A model generated the notes under the pieces. That model saw only the letters and a program-made list of their open reading frames with translations. It searched no databases and was not told where the DNA came from. The translations under genes and the position numbers were made by a program. Of a stretch of 64,000 nucleotides of DNA, positions 11,701 to 21,985 are shown in pieces. Source of the DNA: Pseudoips prasinana (lineage: Eukaryota > Arthropoda > Insecta > Lepidoptera > Nolidae); contig OX621257.1 in NCBI GenBank assembly GCA_951640165.1, positions 6,831,201-6,895,200 of the forward strand, written 5' to 3'. The stretch's first letter is position 1, and each line of letters starts with the position of its first letter.

Positions 11701-11834
11701 CAGACGCCAGCACATCAAGCTACCCCAATCTGTCAATTTTTTTTATAGGTTTTCAACTTTATTACTTAAGAATAAGGTTCATTTTCAATTGGGGAAATTT
11801 GACAGACTGGAGTAGCTTGATGTGCTGGCGTCTG
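11701..11834. repeat. Tc1/mariner-type MITE, copy 2
   Basis: CAGACGCCAGCACATCAAGC at the left and its inverse at the right, flanked by TA on each side, 134 bases. Centre contains AAGGTTCATTTTCAATTGGGG like the other copies. Confidence 0.85.
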
Positions 11835-12084
11835 TACTTAAACAATGTAAATGAAGGCATCATCTTAAAAAGTGTTATTAAATTGCTGTATTTATTAGAA
11901 CTAAATATATATAGATCTACTCCCTACATTAAATATTGCAATTATATAATTGCCAATTATAAGAGTTATATTTAGAACTCTAGTATATTTACAAGGTGTA
12001 ATATTATTAGTGTATCTCACTTAAATTGGCTATCGAACTGAGAAACGTGTAGTACATCAACATGGATGTATTTTAATTTAATTT

Positions 12085-12275
12085 AAAAAGGCAACGCCAG
12101 CACTAATGAATTTAATCCCTGTGTCGCGGGGTACTTTACCAACATATAATAGACGGACACAAATTACATCCAAACTCAGAACAACTATTTATGGGTCACA
12201 CAAATAGTTGTCCGGCACGGAACTCGAACCCACGACACGAAGTGGCGAGGCGAATGTCTTAGCTGATGCGCCACA
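12085..12275 (-). repeat. SINE-B, near full length, minus strand
   Basis: Read on the minus strand, the 5' part carries a tRNA-like promoter B box (GGGTTCGAGTTCC) after a GCGCATCAGCTAAGACATTC segment, then the body with ACAACTATTTGTGTGACCC and GTCCGTCTATTATATG, ending near GTGCTGGCGTTGCC. This is a tRNA-derived lepidopteran SINE. Partial copies are at 3018, 54110 and 59072, all on the minus strand. Confidence 0.75.
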
Positions 12276-12322
12276 TAAAACTGGCCAAGTGCGGTTCGGA
12301 CTCGCACACCAAGGGTTACGTA

Positions 12323-12443
12323 CAGACGCCAGCACATCCAGCTAACCCAATCTGTCAATTTTCAATTTTATCAAAAAAGCATAAGGTTCACTTTCAATTG
12401 GGGACATTTGACAGATTGGGATAGCTTGATGTGCTGGCGTCTG
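12323..12443. repeat. Tc1/mariner-type MITE, copy 3
   Basis: 121 bases with CAGACGCCAGCACATCCAGC ends and TA on both sides, inserted in the G-family repeat. Confidence 0.85.
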
Positions 12444-12589
12444 TACCATTATATATAAAAACGGCAAATAAATCCCGTTTATTGTATGGGACATGCGAGC
12501 GCCTTTAACCCCCTTAAATATTTATTTTATTCTGTTTTTTATATCGTTATGGCGGCAACAGAAATACATCATCTATAAAAATTTTAACT

Positions 12590-12740
12590 ATCTATAGATA
12601 GACAGATAGAGTACACTTTATTGCACCAGAAAACACAATACATAATATCTTAATAAAGAATATAGGTACAATCGGCGGTCTTATCGCTTTGTAGCGATCT
12701 CTTCCAGACAACCGTTGGGTGGACAAGAAGAATTAAGATG
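12590..12740 (-). repeat. 3' tail of a LINE (P family), minus strand
   Basis: On the minus strand it has GGTTGTCTGGAAGAGATCGC, AGCGATAAGACCGCC, GCAATAAAGTGTACTC and a TATC/TGTC repeat tail. It matches the ends at 1-176 and 45700-45827 and is inserted in the G-family repeat. Confidence 0.75.
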
Positions 12741-12893
12741 GAAAAGGCGGTAGTTGTTGTTACATACATACATTACAGTACATATAACAGTTCAAGAGAT
12801 ACACCCTCTTGACAAACAGACAGACAGAGTTGTCGTGGTAATAGGGTCCCGTTTTACCTTCCCTTTGGGTACAGAAACCCTAAAAATTATTAA

Positions 12894-14229
12894 CTACCAC
12901 AGCAAATTTCTGGTGATGAATTTTGTATGGGAAGCCAAAAAATGTTTAGGTATTTCAAAGTCTGGTTTTGTAGCATTTATCCAGTTTTCTGGAAAGATAA
13001 ATCCTTAAATTTCGTTTATTATATAGGATCCCTCTTAAATATTTATTTTATTCTGTTTTTAAGTTGTTTGCTACACTATTTCTATAACACCTTCTATAAA
13101 GTTATTGAATGTCTATTAGATGTATTATTTTCTTAAATATATAACGATAATCAAATTATATGTATAGTTATACTGTTAATGTTTTATCTTTGTCGACGAA
13201 AATCTCTCTAATATGTTACAAAGACATTCCAAAGAAAGTACCTACTAACTTAAAATAATGTTAGGCAATTATTATTTTCATGTATGTACTTATCGTGTTA
13301 ATAAAATGTAAACTGTATTTTTAATTCAATACGAACACCAATCTAACGAGAATAGTTTCTCAATTTTTTATATATATTGTATTTTATTACTAAAATAAAT
13401 ATGAGAAGAAGAAAAGTCTAGCATGCTTACAATGCGAAAGGTAAAACATGGAATTATATTTATAATATAAACAAAGGGCATTTAATCTAGTTTTTTTGTT
13501 ATGTACGTTAATATGTTGCAATTAGAAGTTTTTTTATGTCAAGTCGATGTTAATTTGTAGGAGTTTGTTCAATTCGGAAAAATATTAGATACATGTCGCA
13601 TGTTTACCCCACAATTTCATAATTTAAAATGAAAATAGATTCACAATCAGGTAGATAAGTACGTTCTATGTACTTTAAGCTTTATAGCACATTTTTTTCT
13701 TTTTAGGTTAGGACATGTAATAAATTAATACGAAGTGTTTTTATCCGTATAGTCAGGTAGCATTTGCAAGGTCGAAATACCGTGGAAATAGTAACATCAT
13801 GTGTCAAATAAACCGGAAGTTTGAGTCGATATCAAGTACACAATTATAGCCGCGCAACGGTTATGACGTAGCTGCTATGTTATAATAATATATTTGCATT
13901 GTGATTATTTATTTAATTAGTGATTATCATTCTATTAATTACTATAATAATTTTACATCTTAAAACTATTATTAATCGATATTAGACTTTCAAATGGTTG
14001 TCACTGATAAAAATATAAATAGGGTAGGAGAGTTATTAAAGAGGCACTCTTTGTACGACGGTAGTTCGATTAAATATTGTGTGTGGAAAATATCTCGGAG
14101 TTTTAATGTGCAGAACCTACGAGTGCGAAATATATATTAATAATTTTACTACATTACACAAACTACAGAAAACAATCCAAAGAACTTTGATTAAAAGGGT
14201 ACTTTTAAACAAAAAAAAAATAAATTAAA
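12894..14229. other. no gene seen
   Basis: AT-rich with no supported exon. A second CTTAAATATTTATTTTATTC-type word at about 13030 repeats part of the G-family body at 12514. Confidence 0.45.
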
Positions 14230-14450
14230 ACAATTATTTTATTATAGATGTATCCCGGTTTCGTCCGCGTTAAACATTATAAATTATAACCTATGTGTTA
14301 TTCAGATATAATATATTACTACAAAGTTTTATCGAAATCCGTAGCATAGTTTTTGCGTGAAAGTAATATATCAATGCGTGAAATAGCTAAAACATCCATA
14401 GGTACTTACAAACTTTCGCATTTATAATATTAGTACCTAGGTTTGTTTTC
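14230..14450 (+). repeat. common dispersed repeat (3' portion)
   Basis: Contains CCCGGTTTCGTCCGCGTTAA, CCTATGTGTTATTCAGATAT, CGAAATCCGTAGCATAGTTT and CGCATTTATAATATTAGTAC in the order of a repeat family that is very common in Lepidoptera. It has no coding sequence. Confidence 0.55.
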
Positions 14451-15372
14451 TATAGCTGGAAACTTAATAAGTTCGTTTTAAATAGGAAGTGTTGAATTTA
14501 AAATACAGTTTGTGTAGTGACAATTTTAGATGCTTTGATGATACTATTAATTATAGTTTTAACTTTATAATTATATTAATAATACTCACCTAGTCTTATA
14601 GTTTCTAGTTCTTATAGTCATTAGTTTATATTACTATTTCGGCTATTTCTTATTACACTTGCTTCCTATATTTTCTAGATGTCAAATTTTATATAAGTAG
14701 TGTGTATATTTGCCAATTGTTTAAGATAAAATTGTGTAATTCATGTTGTCGTCCTGTGAGGGAGATAGCAGATGTTTTTTATATGTTTATCTCGTCTCAC
14801 TGGCTAGTCAGGGAGTCGTCACAGGGTACTTTGTTGCGATTTCGATTGTTTCCGCGTGTTCATAATATTTGTACGTAGTGTAGCATAAAACGACGTTTGT
14901 TGGTTGCAGCGCTATTAATATAGCTAAGATGCGTTATGATCAATAAGGATCTGAATCTATACAAGTTGCGACATAAATAGACATTAGATACACATGAAAC
15001 TGACCACATTAATTTTTGATAGGTAATATTTTTTTTGGTCTGTTGCAAATGTTTTCGGAATAAGCCCAGATAAAAAGTTAGTCACCGAAACCGAAACAGT
15101 TTAATTAGTTTGGTAAAACATTATTGGATAACAATTATCAAAAAATGTTTTACCAATTTTATATCGTGATTTTCATCGTTTTTGAAATGTAACCTCATTG
15201 CTCATGATGCATCTGTTTGAATCAAATAAAGTACTATTAAAATGAGTACTTACATAAAATATTAAAAAAATAAACTAGAAATAAATTTACTTTTTTATAA
15301 ATATAATGTTTATGGATTATATAGATATATTAGTGAAATTATTCGCGTTTATATATAGTTATTAGAAATACA
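14451..15372. other. no gene seen
   Basis: AT-rich spacer up to the flanking repeat of the DNA transposon. The short minus-strand frame near 14860-15048 has no exon-like features. Confidence 0.45.
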
Positions 15373-15731
15373 TATCGATACCTTAATCCGCAAACCAGCC
15401 AACTCCATTTTGCTATAGTTTACAGAAGACACTTAAAACTTTCTAGTTTTTATTTTGAATAAAATAAAAAGAAACTGAAAGTCCCGTTGGTGCATTATGT
15501 CACAAAGTTTAATATTTTACTAGGTTTATTACTTAATAACTCTTCATTCGCAAATTAAAGCGTTATTTTGGAGTTGGCCCTTTTGCTAAACACTGAAAAT
15601 ATAGCAATCTGTAGTTATCTGATTTGACTGCATTAGGTAAGAAATAAAAAAGGTTGTTTTCTTTAAAAAAATATTTATTAAAATAGTATTAATGGCATAG
15701 TTTAATTCAATGTAGATCAAGGTATGTATGT

Positions 15732-18283
15732 TTATTCTTCATAAGGTAAGTTGTCATAAAAATTTCGGTAGTCTTCAGGCATCGTATTTTTTAACTGTTG
15801 CAAATCTAAATACTTTTTTTTTGTTATTTTTCTGCGTTCAGTATGTAGCTGTGGTATGTTTTCAAAAGGAGTTTTATTTAATGCCTTTCGTCGTTGATTA
15901 AGTAATGCGAATTCATCACGAAATCGAAGCTTATAAAACACTTGACCATCCGGATCATACTTCAGACATCTTATATCGGTCACCTGAATAACGAAGAGAA
16001 GTAATTAGATTAAAGGCAAATAGGTTCATTTATAAAACGATAAGTAGGTAAAAAGCACATAAAGTTCTACCCCACACCCATCTACCCACTTCTACAATGG
16101 TATGGTAGGTATAATTTGAGCTCGAACTTGGTTTGGTACAGTTTGTCGTTTTTTTTTTGTTAAATAAATTCCTTTACCTTTGGATCTCCTTTTAGTTTTC
16201 CCGGTCTTATTGATCTGTAGAAATTTAGATTTTTAAAACTTTTGAAGTATGTGTGGGTTAAGTATTTCACATGGTAAGCTTTTGTCTTCTTCGCTTTTTG
16301 GCAGACAGTTATATACTCAGCTGGTACATTGATGGTTTGATTTTTTAATTTCTTTTCAATCATCGCGTGCATACTATCGACCTCCATCTGCGTATGGCCG
16401 ACTTCTAAATATTTTTGAATGATTGTCACATTATACAACATTGCTACATTAGAAAGGGCATTCGCTAAGACAGTGTTTCTATTTTGGTAACAGCAACCAT
16501 CGGAGAATAAAATAATTTCACGATTGTTATTGCCCATTTTGGGAATAACAGTTTCTATAAAGAATGTGGCTATTATGGTGGCGAATTCGTCTGAATTAAG
16601 ACCACCCTCGGTCTCGTTCCAAAGGAAGCAATACCCTTCACTACTTTTCATATCATAGATACAAAAGTTGTGTACGCACAACTTAGTTTTATAATAATGC
16701 GACGACACATTAGAACGAGGTGACATCAAGACCGCTTGCAGATCTACAGTAAACACAAAGTCTTTATGCTCTTTATCAGAATCTTTTTCTGCTCTAGCTT
16801 CTTCTTTCTTAGCAATATGAAAATCGTATTCCTCTTTCCTTATATTTTTTAGCTTGTATCCGTTGCAGATCTCACACAAGTCTTTTTTGGGTTTAAATAA
16901 AGATAATTTTTGGACTGCCAGGGCGTTGGAAAATGTAGCTATCGATAGTGAGTTAGTATTATTGTCCAAGCAGTATTGTTTATAGAGATTGTAGAGTTGC
17001 CGTTTGCTCTCAATGTCTGGCTGTAAATAAACCTGACTGGTCCTTTTCCTGCAATAATGCGAAGGCATCTTCGGTAACTCGTCCAGGAAATTTTGCATTG
17101 TTTGAAGTTCATTCTGAAAAGGCGTCTTTTTAGGCTGTGTTGTTTTTGTTTCATTAGTTGTGATTTTAGCTTGCGTCTTCCAACCCCAGATACATGATTT
17201 ACCGATTGATAAAGTAGTCAAAAATAATGTTTTACAAACTCTAATCGGCTCATCTCCTTTTTTCAAGTAGTACACAAAACTGCACGATCTTTTCGATTCA
17301 TCGGGATTTTTTCTGTCCCGTTGTCTATTAGTGGGAATAGTTTTTACTAAATTTTCTACATAAACCCGTTTTTCATCCCAAGACATGCTCCAAAATTTAT
17401 CAAAAATCTTTTGTCTGTCTTCTTCCAATAAGAGGTGACACTGAATCATTCCTTTCGTTTTTTTACATGAGCATCGAGGTTTCATGATTCTATTAGGTCT
17501 CATAATATCTTTTTTCCATTCACCTTCAATTTTTTTCTTACCTAAGTATTGTTTTCCATTTTCTCTGTTCTTTTTATTAATTTCTTCCGCCCAATCTTCT
17601 TTCTTTACTTGGCATCGTTTTTTCCTTTTTATTTTTGGTTCATCTGCTTCAGATTCAGTGTCACTGTAATCAACGAGTTTGTGTGCATCTGTGATAGGTG
17701 CATTGGGGGTTTCAAGTATTGAAGTACCTTCCTGTATATGATTTGAATATGAAAATGTTGAAAGAACTACATCGTGTGAAAAGGCATCGAAAGAGTCAAC
17801 TGCACTAACAGGATCAATAACCACTTCGTCGTTATTTGAGTACCTAGACTGGTCAAGCTGTAACAATAAACTTGGGGATTTCTTTTGAAATCTTGGTTCA
17901 AACACTTCTTCAATAATAACTTCGTCAACAATGCTATAAGGGTATGTATTGTTGAGTGCAAGCATCTGGTCATGAGGCAAGTTTAAAGTCTCAGTGGGTA
18001 CTTCAAGCGCGTAACATAATTCAGAGCTGTTGTTGTTAGAAGAAGTATTGTTGATTGCAAGCTCAGGTAAGTTTAAAGTCTCAGCGGGTACTTCAAGCGT
18101 GTAACATAATTCAGAGCTGTTGTTGTTAGAAGAAGAAGCAGTTGAAGGCAAAGTATATTCATCATAGGCTGTAGGAAACTGGTTATTCACAAACAAAGCA
18201 GAGTCTGGGTTATTTTGTTCATCTGTGCTTTCTTTTTGCATACTATTAAATATTTTTTTTAAGCGTGATTTCTGGGCAGCCAT
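15732..18283 (-). CDS. DDE-type transposase-like protein, 785 residues, two coding exons
   Basis: Exon 1 runs 18283-16178 and exon 2 15983-15732. The 194-base intron starts GTAAAGG and ends TTATTCAG, joining residue 702 (Lys) to Val-Thr-Asp. Residues 1-210 are low-complexity and acidic, with a 30-residue direct repeat (53-74 and 83-104 nearly identical). A basic, nuclear-signal-like stretch is at 217-228. Cys-rich parts include C271-x-C273, C282, C350 and C470-x2-C473. The C-terminal half looks like an RNase H-fold nuclease: FTVDLQ with D514, ILFSDGCCYQN with D595, and VGHTQMEVDSMH with E634 or D636 as third acid. This pattern resembles a large group of uncharacterised eukaryotic proteins (as I recall, Pfam DUF7869-like). 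The terminal repeats at 15381 and 18978 support a transposase. Catalytic roles are inferred. Confidence 0.8.
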
Positions 18284-18657
18284 CTAGCGTAATAAGTACA
18301 ATACATGAAACAAAAACAAAAAGGTTTTCACACACACACAAGCAGAGAAAACAAAAAAATATGTATGCATTTTTATGACAATTAAGGTTTTTACTTTTCT
18401 GCTGCTAACGAAGCGGACACATTAACCTTTTTACTTAGTCATACAACATGATGACAATATACCATGCAGTTTGTATTTAAATTATAACTTTTAATTGCAA
18501 GGTACATTATTGCAAAATAAAATGAATAAGATAAGCTAACTCCCACCACATTCACAAAAACCACAAGGAAAATCAGCCAAATCCAACCAAAAAATAAAAA
18601 CCCAAATTACCCAAAATTTACAATGCATTTAGATAAATAAAAGTGATTTACACTTAC
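18284..18657 (-). other. probable 5' untranslated intron of the transposase gene
   Basis: On the minus strand a good donor (CAAG then GTAAGTG) lies at 18657 and a pyrimidine-rich stretch ends in CGCTAG just before the ATG at 18283. This would give an untranslated first exon from somewhere near 18780 to 18658, placing the promoter inside the right end of the transposon. No transcript evidence is available. Confidence 0.5.
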
Positions 18658-19046
18658 CTTGAATCCTAATAATATTATTCTGCACTCGTTTTCAATCTTA
18701 TACACTGTTTTTGTTCAATTTACGAAAATAATTTGTAACTACAACGTACTCGTGCTGTATCGCCATACAAAATGGCCGACTGAGCGGAGTTAGCTGTCAA
18801 AATTGGCGCGTTCCGAAACGCTTGGAGTTGTCTGATTTTCGGACACCAATTTACGACAAAAATAGACTTTAAATGGAGTTACTGCTTTTTCCAGATTACG
18901 CGGAATTATTGTAAGAAAAAAACTCCATCATAATATTTTTTTTGACAAAAATGGAGTTGGCTGGTTTGCGGATTAAGGTATCGATATATTAGATTTAGAT
19001 CGTATTCGGTGTCTATGGTTAGCATCCACAAATAGATAGAGGAAAT

Positions 19047-19078
19047 CAAAGATATTATAATATATTATAATATCTTTG
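19047..19078. repeat. perfect 32-base palindrome with 8-bp flanking duplication
   Basis: CAAAGATATTATAATA followed directly by its reverse complement, flanked by GAGGAAAT at 19039-19046 and 19079-19086. The half-palindrome is identical to the outer 16 bases of the P-like element's terminal repeat at 27826 and 29825. It is therefore best read as a P-like insertion reduced to its two ends. Confidence 0.8.
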
Positions 19079-19086
19079 GAGGAAAT

Positions 19087-20083
19087 ATATAGAGCTTTTA
19101 CGAAGAGTGTTATAACAAAACTGACTTAATCCCAGGTTTATAAATTTGTATGTGACTCAATTCTGAACACCATTTACTTAAATGAACTAAGTATTAGAAT
19201 TTTACAAAAAATATGTGGTAATTAAAATAATTCGTCGAAAAAGACGCCTCTTTCGATTTAAAACATTCAGCGAAATGCTCTACAATGCATTAAGCTTTGC
19301 TAATAGGTTTACCATAATATAATATGTGTAAACATATAAATAGTTAATTTATTTAATTTATCACTTTTACTAACATCTTTAAAACGACAAGATGCTACTA
19401 CTTCGTATGCTGTCCATGTATATGGATTCAATCATAACAGTCATTTGTATCAATGATTATAGTATATTAAACTAAAAATGTTTAGTAAGACAATATATTA
19501 TAGTAAATTTATATACTTGAGGCCGCATTATTACGACAATAGTATGTTAGATTAATAAATTGAAAGTTGCACTTAAACGAGCAACATTAATACTCGTATA
19601 ATAATAATGTATAAAGAATTGCACTAAGACAGTTCTGCAAAATATGACACTTTATTCGAAATTTAAAATGTTATTTAGGCCAAGCGGAGAAATGGAAAAA
19701 TAATTTATTAAACATTAATATACCTCTCGTGAAAGAAGGCCAGGGCTCATTCGCGTTCTTTAGAAAGTATATGGGGAAATACCGTTGTACAGTCGACGCC
19801 ACCACAGTACAGCCACCTGTGTGAAGTTGACTGCGTTTTTATTACGTATATATTAAGAATGCTTTTCGTGGTGCAATAGTATCTACTCACGTAGTTCATT
19901 ATAATGGACTAATTTATAATAATTATATAATAAAATTCATTCAGCACTTGGGTATTAACATACACTTGTACTTGTCAAGCTCACAATGCAATGCATAAAC
20001 ATAGTGAAATACAATATTAATTTAATGAAAAAAAATTTAACTCGTCCGTCCGTGTGTTCTGTTTAATTACATGTATTTTTTGA
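19087..20083. other. no gene seen
   Basis: AT-rich spacer without supported exons or repeats. Confidence 0.45.
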
Positions 20084-20249
20084 TGTGAAACATCTATAGC
20101 CGCACGTAAAACAGATTTCAGGCGTGGCGACGCATGCCGTGGCGACGCGTCGCCACGCTATACGATAGTGTTGTGTACGGTGTGGCGATATGTGTATAAT
20201 ATGTTCTTTTCTGCATATTACTTTTACAAAATAATGTCGATGTTTCACA
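20084..20249. repeat. short inverted-repeat element
   Basis: TGTGAAACATC at 20084-20094 and its inverse at 20239-20249 enclose a GC-rich core in which GTGGCGACGC occurs repeatedly, including the palindrome GTGGCGACGCGTCGCCAC. It has MITE-like size and no coding potential. Confidence 0.5.
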
Positions 20250-20429
20250 GCTGCCAGGCGTCCCGTGACGGCTCACATTTTTTTTAAATCTTGAAATTAA
20301 TCTTTTATAATTCAGTACATTGGGGATAGAATGACTTTCTTAAGAATTACCATTTAATTCATTTTGGCCAAAAGACTTTTGTTTCATTTAGGGGGATATG
20401 GCATAAACCCCACCTTCATTATATATATC

Positions 20430-20640
20430 ATCATTAGCCTGCATTGGATCACTGCCTGACATAGCCACCCAATTTGGAGTGATTTGCTGTAATCACCGCT
20501 CTTGGCATACAAATTGGACACCGCAGTTAGGTGATAGCTAAGGCACAGGTGGTGATGCCCGACTCCCTGGTTTATCCCATAGTCGCCTACGACACCTACG
20601 AGATCCGGGCCGAGATGAGAAGAGGCCGGGAACTACATCG
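20430..20640 (-). repeat. RTE-related 3'-end repeat, minus strand
   Basis: On the minus strand it runs from GAGATGGGATAA-like wording through GCCAAGAGCGGTGATTACAG and GGCTATGTCAGGCAGTG to a GATGAT tail (ATCATCATT on the plus strand at its left end). It resembles the SINE-C layout but is diverged. Confidence 0.5.
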
Positions 20641-20669
20641 CTATATATATAGATGTATTTGATGATATA

Positions 20670-20980
20670 TAGGCTGGCCGAGGAGTTGACGTTCAATCGC
20701 AAAATTATATACTTTATTATGAGGAGTATCCGAATCACCCCCATGTATGTTCTACGCTTTTGCGTAGTTTTCGAGATAGTATTTTTTAATGTTTTTTTCG
20801 TAAATTTCACCTAACTTCAGTTTTCGGTTCTTTTCTCGTTCTGTTCAACATTTCTGGTTCAGCTTTTTTGTGTTAACTAATAACCCTAAAAAGTATGGTT
20901 CATCTAATCATTGCCGAACTGACCTAGAATTTATTCGAAATTTCGAAAATAGGGTTTGAGCTCAGGACTCATAAATTTAA
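20670..20980. repeat. TIR element, family D, truncated copy
   Basis: Matches the left three quarters of the complete copy at 35213-35630: GGCTGGCCGAGGAGTTGACG, CATGTATGTTCTACG, CACCTAACTTCAGTTTTCGG-like wording and GGGTTTGAGCTCAGGA. The right terminal repeat is missing. Confidence 0.7.
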
Positions 20981-21619
20981 TTAACTCTGTCGATATATAA
21001 GTTGGAAGACAAAAATATTATACATTATTCGTTATATAAATTCTCTTAAACATATCAACTCAACTTATATTTTACGACGTTGATGATTAGGTTTTAATGA
21101 TAAGCTGGTAACGATAAGAATTTGGTAGTCATTACTTATCTTAATAGTTTGACTATATATTAATCATACACTTACCTACAAATACTTTAATAATAAAGCT
21201 GTAGATGTTTACAGAAACAGGCTTATTTGATTGTTGTTTTGATCATATTGATGAATCAATGTTTGTAAACAATTTTTTATCTGTTTTCAAAATATCGGGT
21301 TGACTCATTATCTTCACGCTTTTATTTCCAGCCTTCTAGGTATTACTATTTATAGGTCAAATCAGTTGTTCAGAACCGTTGTTCGATCAAGATGAACATA
21401 TAAAAATAGGGCGTGCGTACAAAAACGTAATAGGAGCGAAACTTCATAAAATAATACAACTTTAGGTGTTCACGTGGAGCATCTGAAACATGCATTATAT
21501 GAAGCGCGCATGCGCGTCTGTACCTATCTGATTTATGAATGTTTTGACATTGTTCGCTGTAACTTCACCTCTATCTTTCTCTTTACGATATATCTTCCTT
21601 CTCATGTAAAGAAAAAATA
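20981..21619. other. no gene seen
   Basis: AT-rich spacer. Short minus-strand frames at its right edge overlap the RTE fragment on the opposite strand and are not supported. Confidence 0.4.
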
Positions 21620-21985
21620 ATAAAGATATGTGCCTAAACGCAATCAAAGCCACCCAAAGAGCAATGGAGTGGGCTATGCTCGGAGTTTTCCTAGGGGATC
21701 GAATCAAAAATGTCCTAAGGCGAACCAAAGTTACCGATATAGCCCGAAAAATTGCAAAACTGCAGTGCAATTCTTCGGGCTATGTTGCAGTGGGCGGGGC
21801 AGAAAGGTTCTCGAGTTGCGAACCGGATGACGCAGCGTGGGCAGGCCCCCTACAAGATGGACCGATGATGTTGTGCGGGTCGCTGGAAACTGCTGGATGC
21901 GAATAGCGCCAGACCGGAAATTGTGAAGATCTTTGGCGGAGGCCTTTGTACAGCAGTCTTAAGGCTGATTTGATGATGTGCCTAA
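21620..21985 (+). pseudogene. RTE-type retrotransposon C-terminal fragment
   Basis: Encodes the characteristic end of RTE polyproteins: A-T-Q-R-A-M-E, then L-G-V-F-L-G-D-R-I-K-N and R-R-T-K-V-T-D-I-A. It then continues in shifted frames to the RWMRIAPDR-like region and a GATGATG tail near 21970. A local inverted duplication at 21739-21783 breaks the frame. A second, independently decayed copy is at 24780-25400. Confidence 0.75.
21739..21783. repeat. hairpin-forming inverted duplication in the RTE fragment
   Basis: ATAGCCCGAAAAATTGCA at 21739-21756 is followed after nine bases by its reverse complement at 21766-21783 with one mismatch. The related copy near 25118-25160 runs straight from AAAACTGAAG into GGCAGTGGG with no second arm, so the arm is an insertion here. 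Confidence 0.75.

Larger units (their letters stand above)
12279..12893 (+). repeat. G-family repeat carrying two insertions
   Basis: The ends GCGGTTCGGACTCGCACACC at the left and CTTTGGGTACAGAAACCCTA at the right belong to a very common lepidopteran repeat whose ends mirror each other (GGGTTCCGTA and TACGGAACCC). The body is interrupted by a MITE at 12323-12443 and by a minus-strand LINE tail at 12590-12740. Other copies are at 33546-33854 and 51581-51926. The open frames at 12754-13136 are chance frames through this repeat. Confidence 0.65.
15381..18978 (-). mobile_element. complete-looking DNA transposon, poorly described superfamily
   Basis: Both ends carry a perfect 31-base inverted repeat starting CCTTAATCCGCAAACCAGCC (15381-15411 and 18948-18978). 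TATCGATA flanks both sides (15373-15380 and 18979-18986), which could be an 8-bp target duplication. Because that word is itself a palindrome, a shorter duplication cannot be excluded. Inside is one gene in two coding exons on the minus strand, with a likely untranslated first exon near the right end and a poly(A) signal (AATAAA, 15674-15679 on the minus strand) near the left end. Inner flanks carry GGAGTTGG/GGAGTTG words that echo the ends. There are no internal stops, so it may be recent or active. It is not Tc1/mariner, piggyBac, hAT or P by its protein. Confidence 0.85.

Noticed and set aside
12754..13136. Two overlapping open frames of 84 and 69 codons
   Set aside because: They run through the G-family repeat (GGGTCCCGTTTTACC wording) and its AT-rich edge and have no protein-like composition.
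16939..17973. Additional frames of 60-71 codons inside the 707-codon exon
   Set aside because: Shadows of the transposase exon on other frames or the opposite strand.
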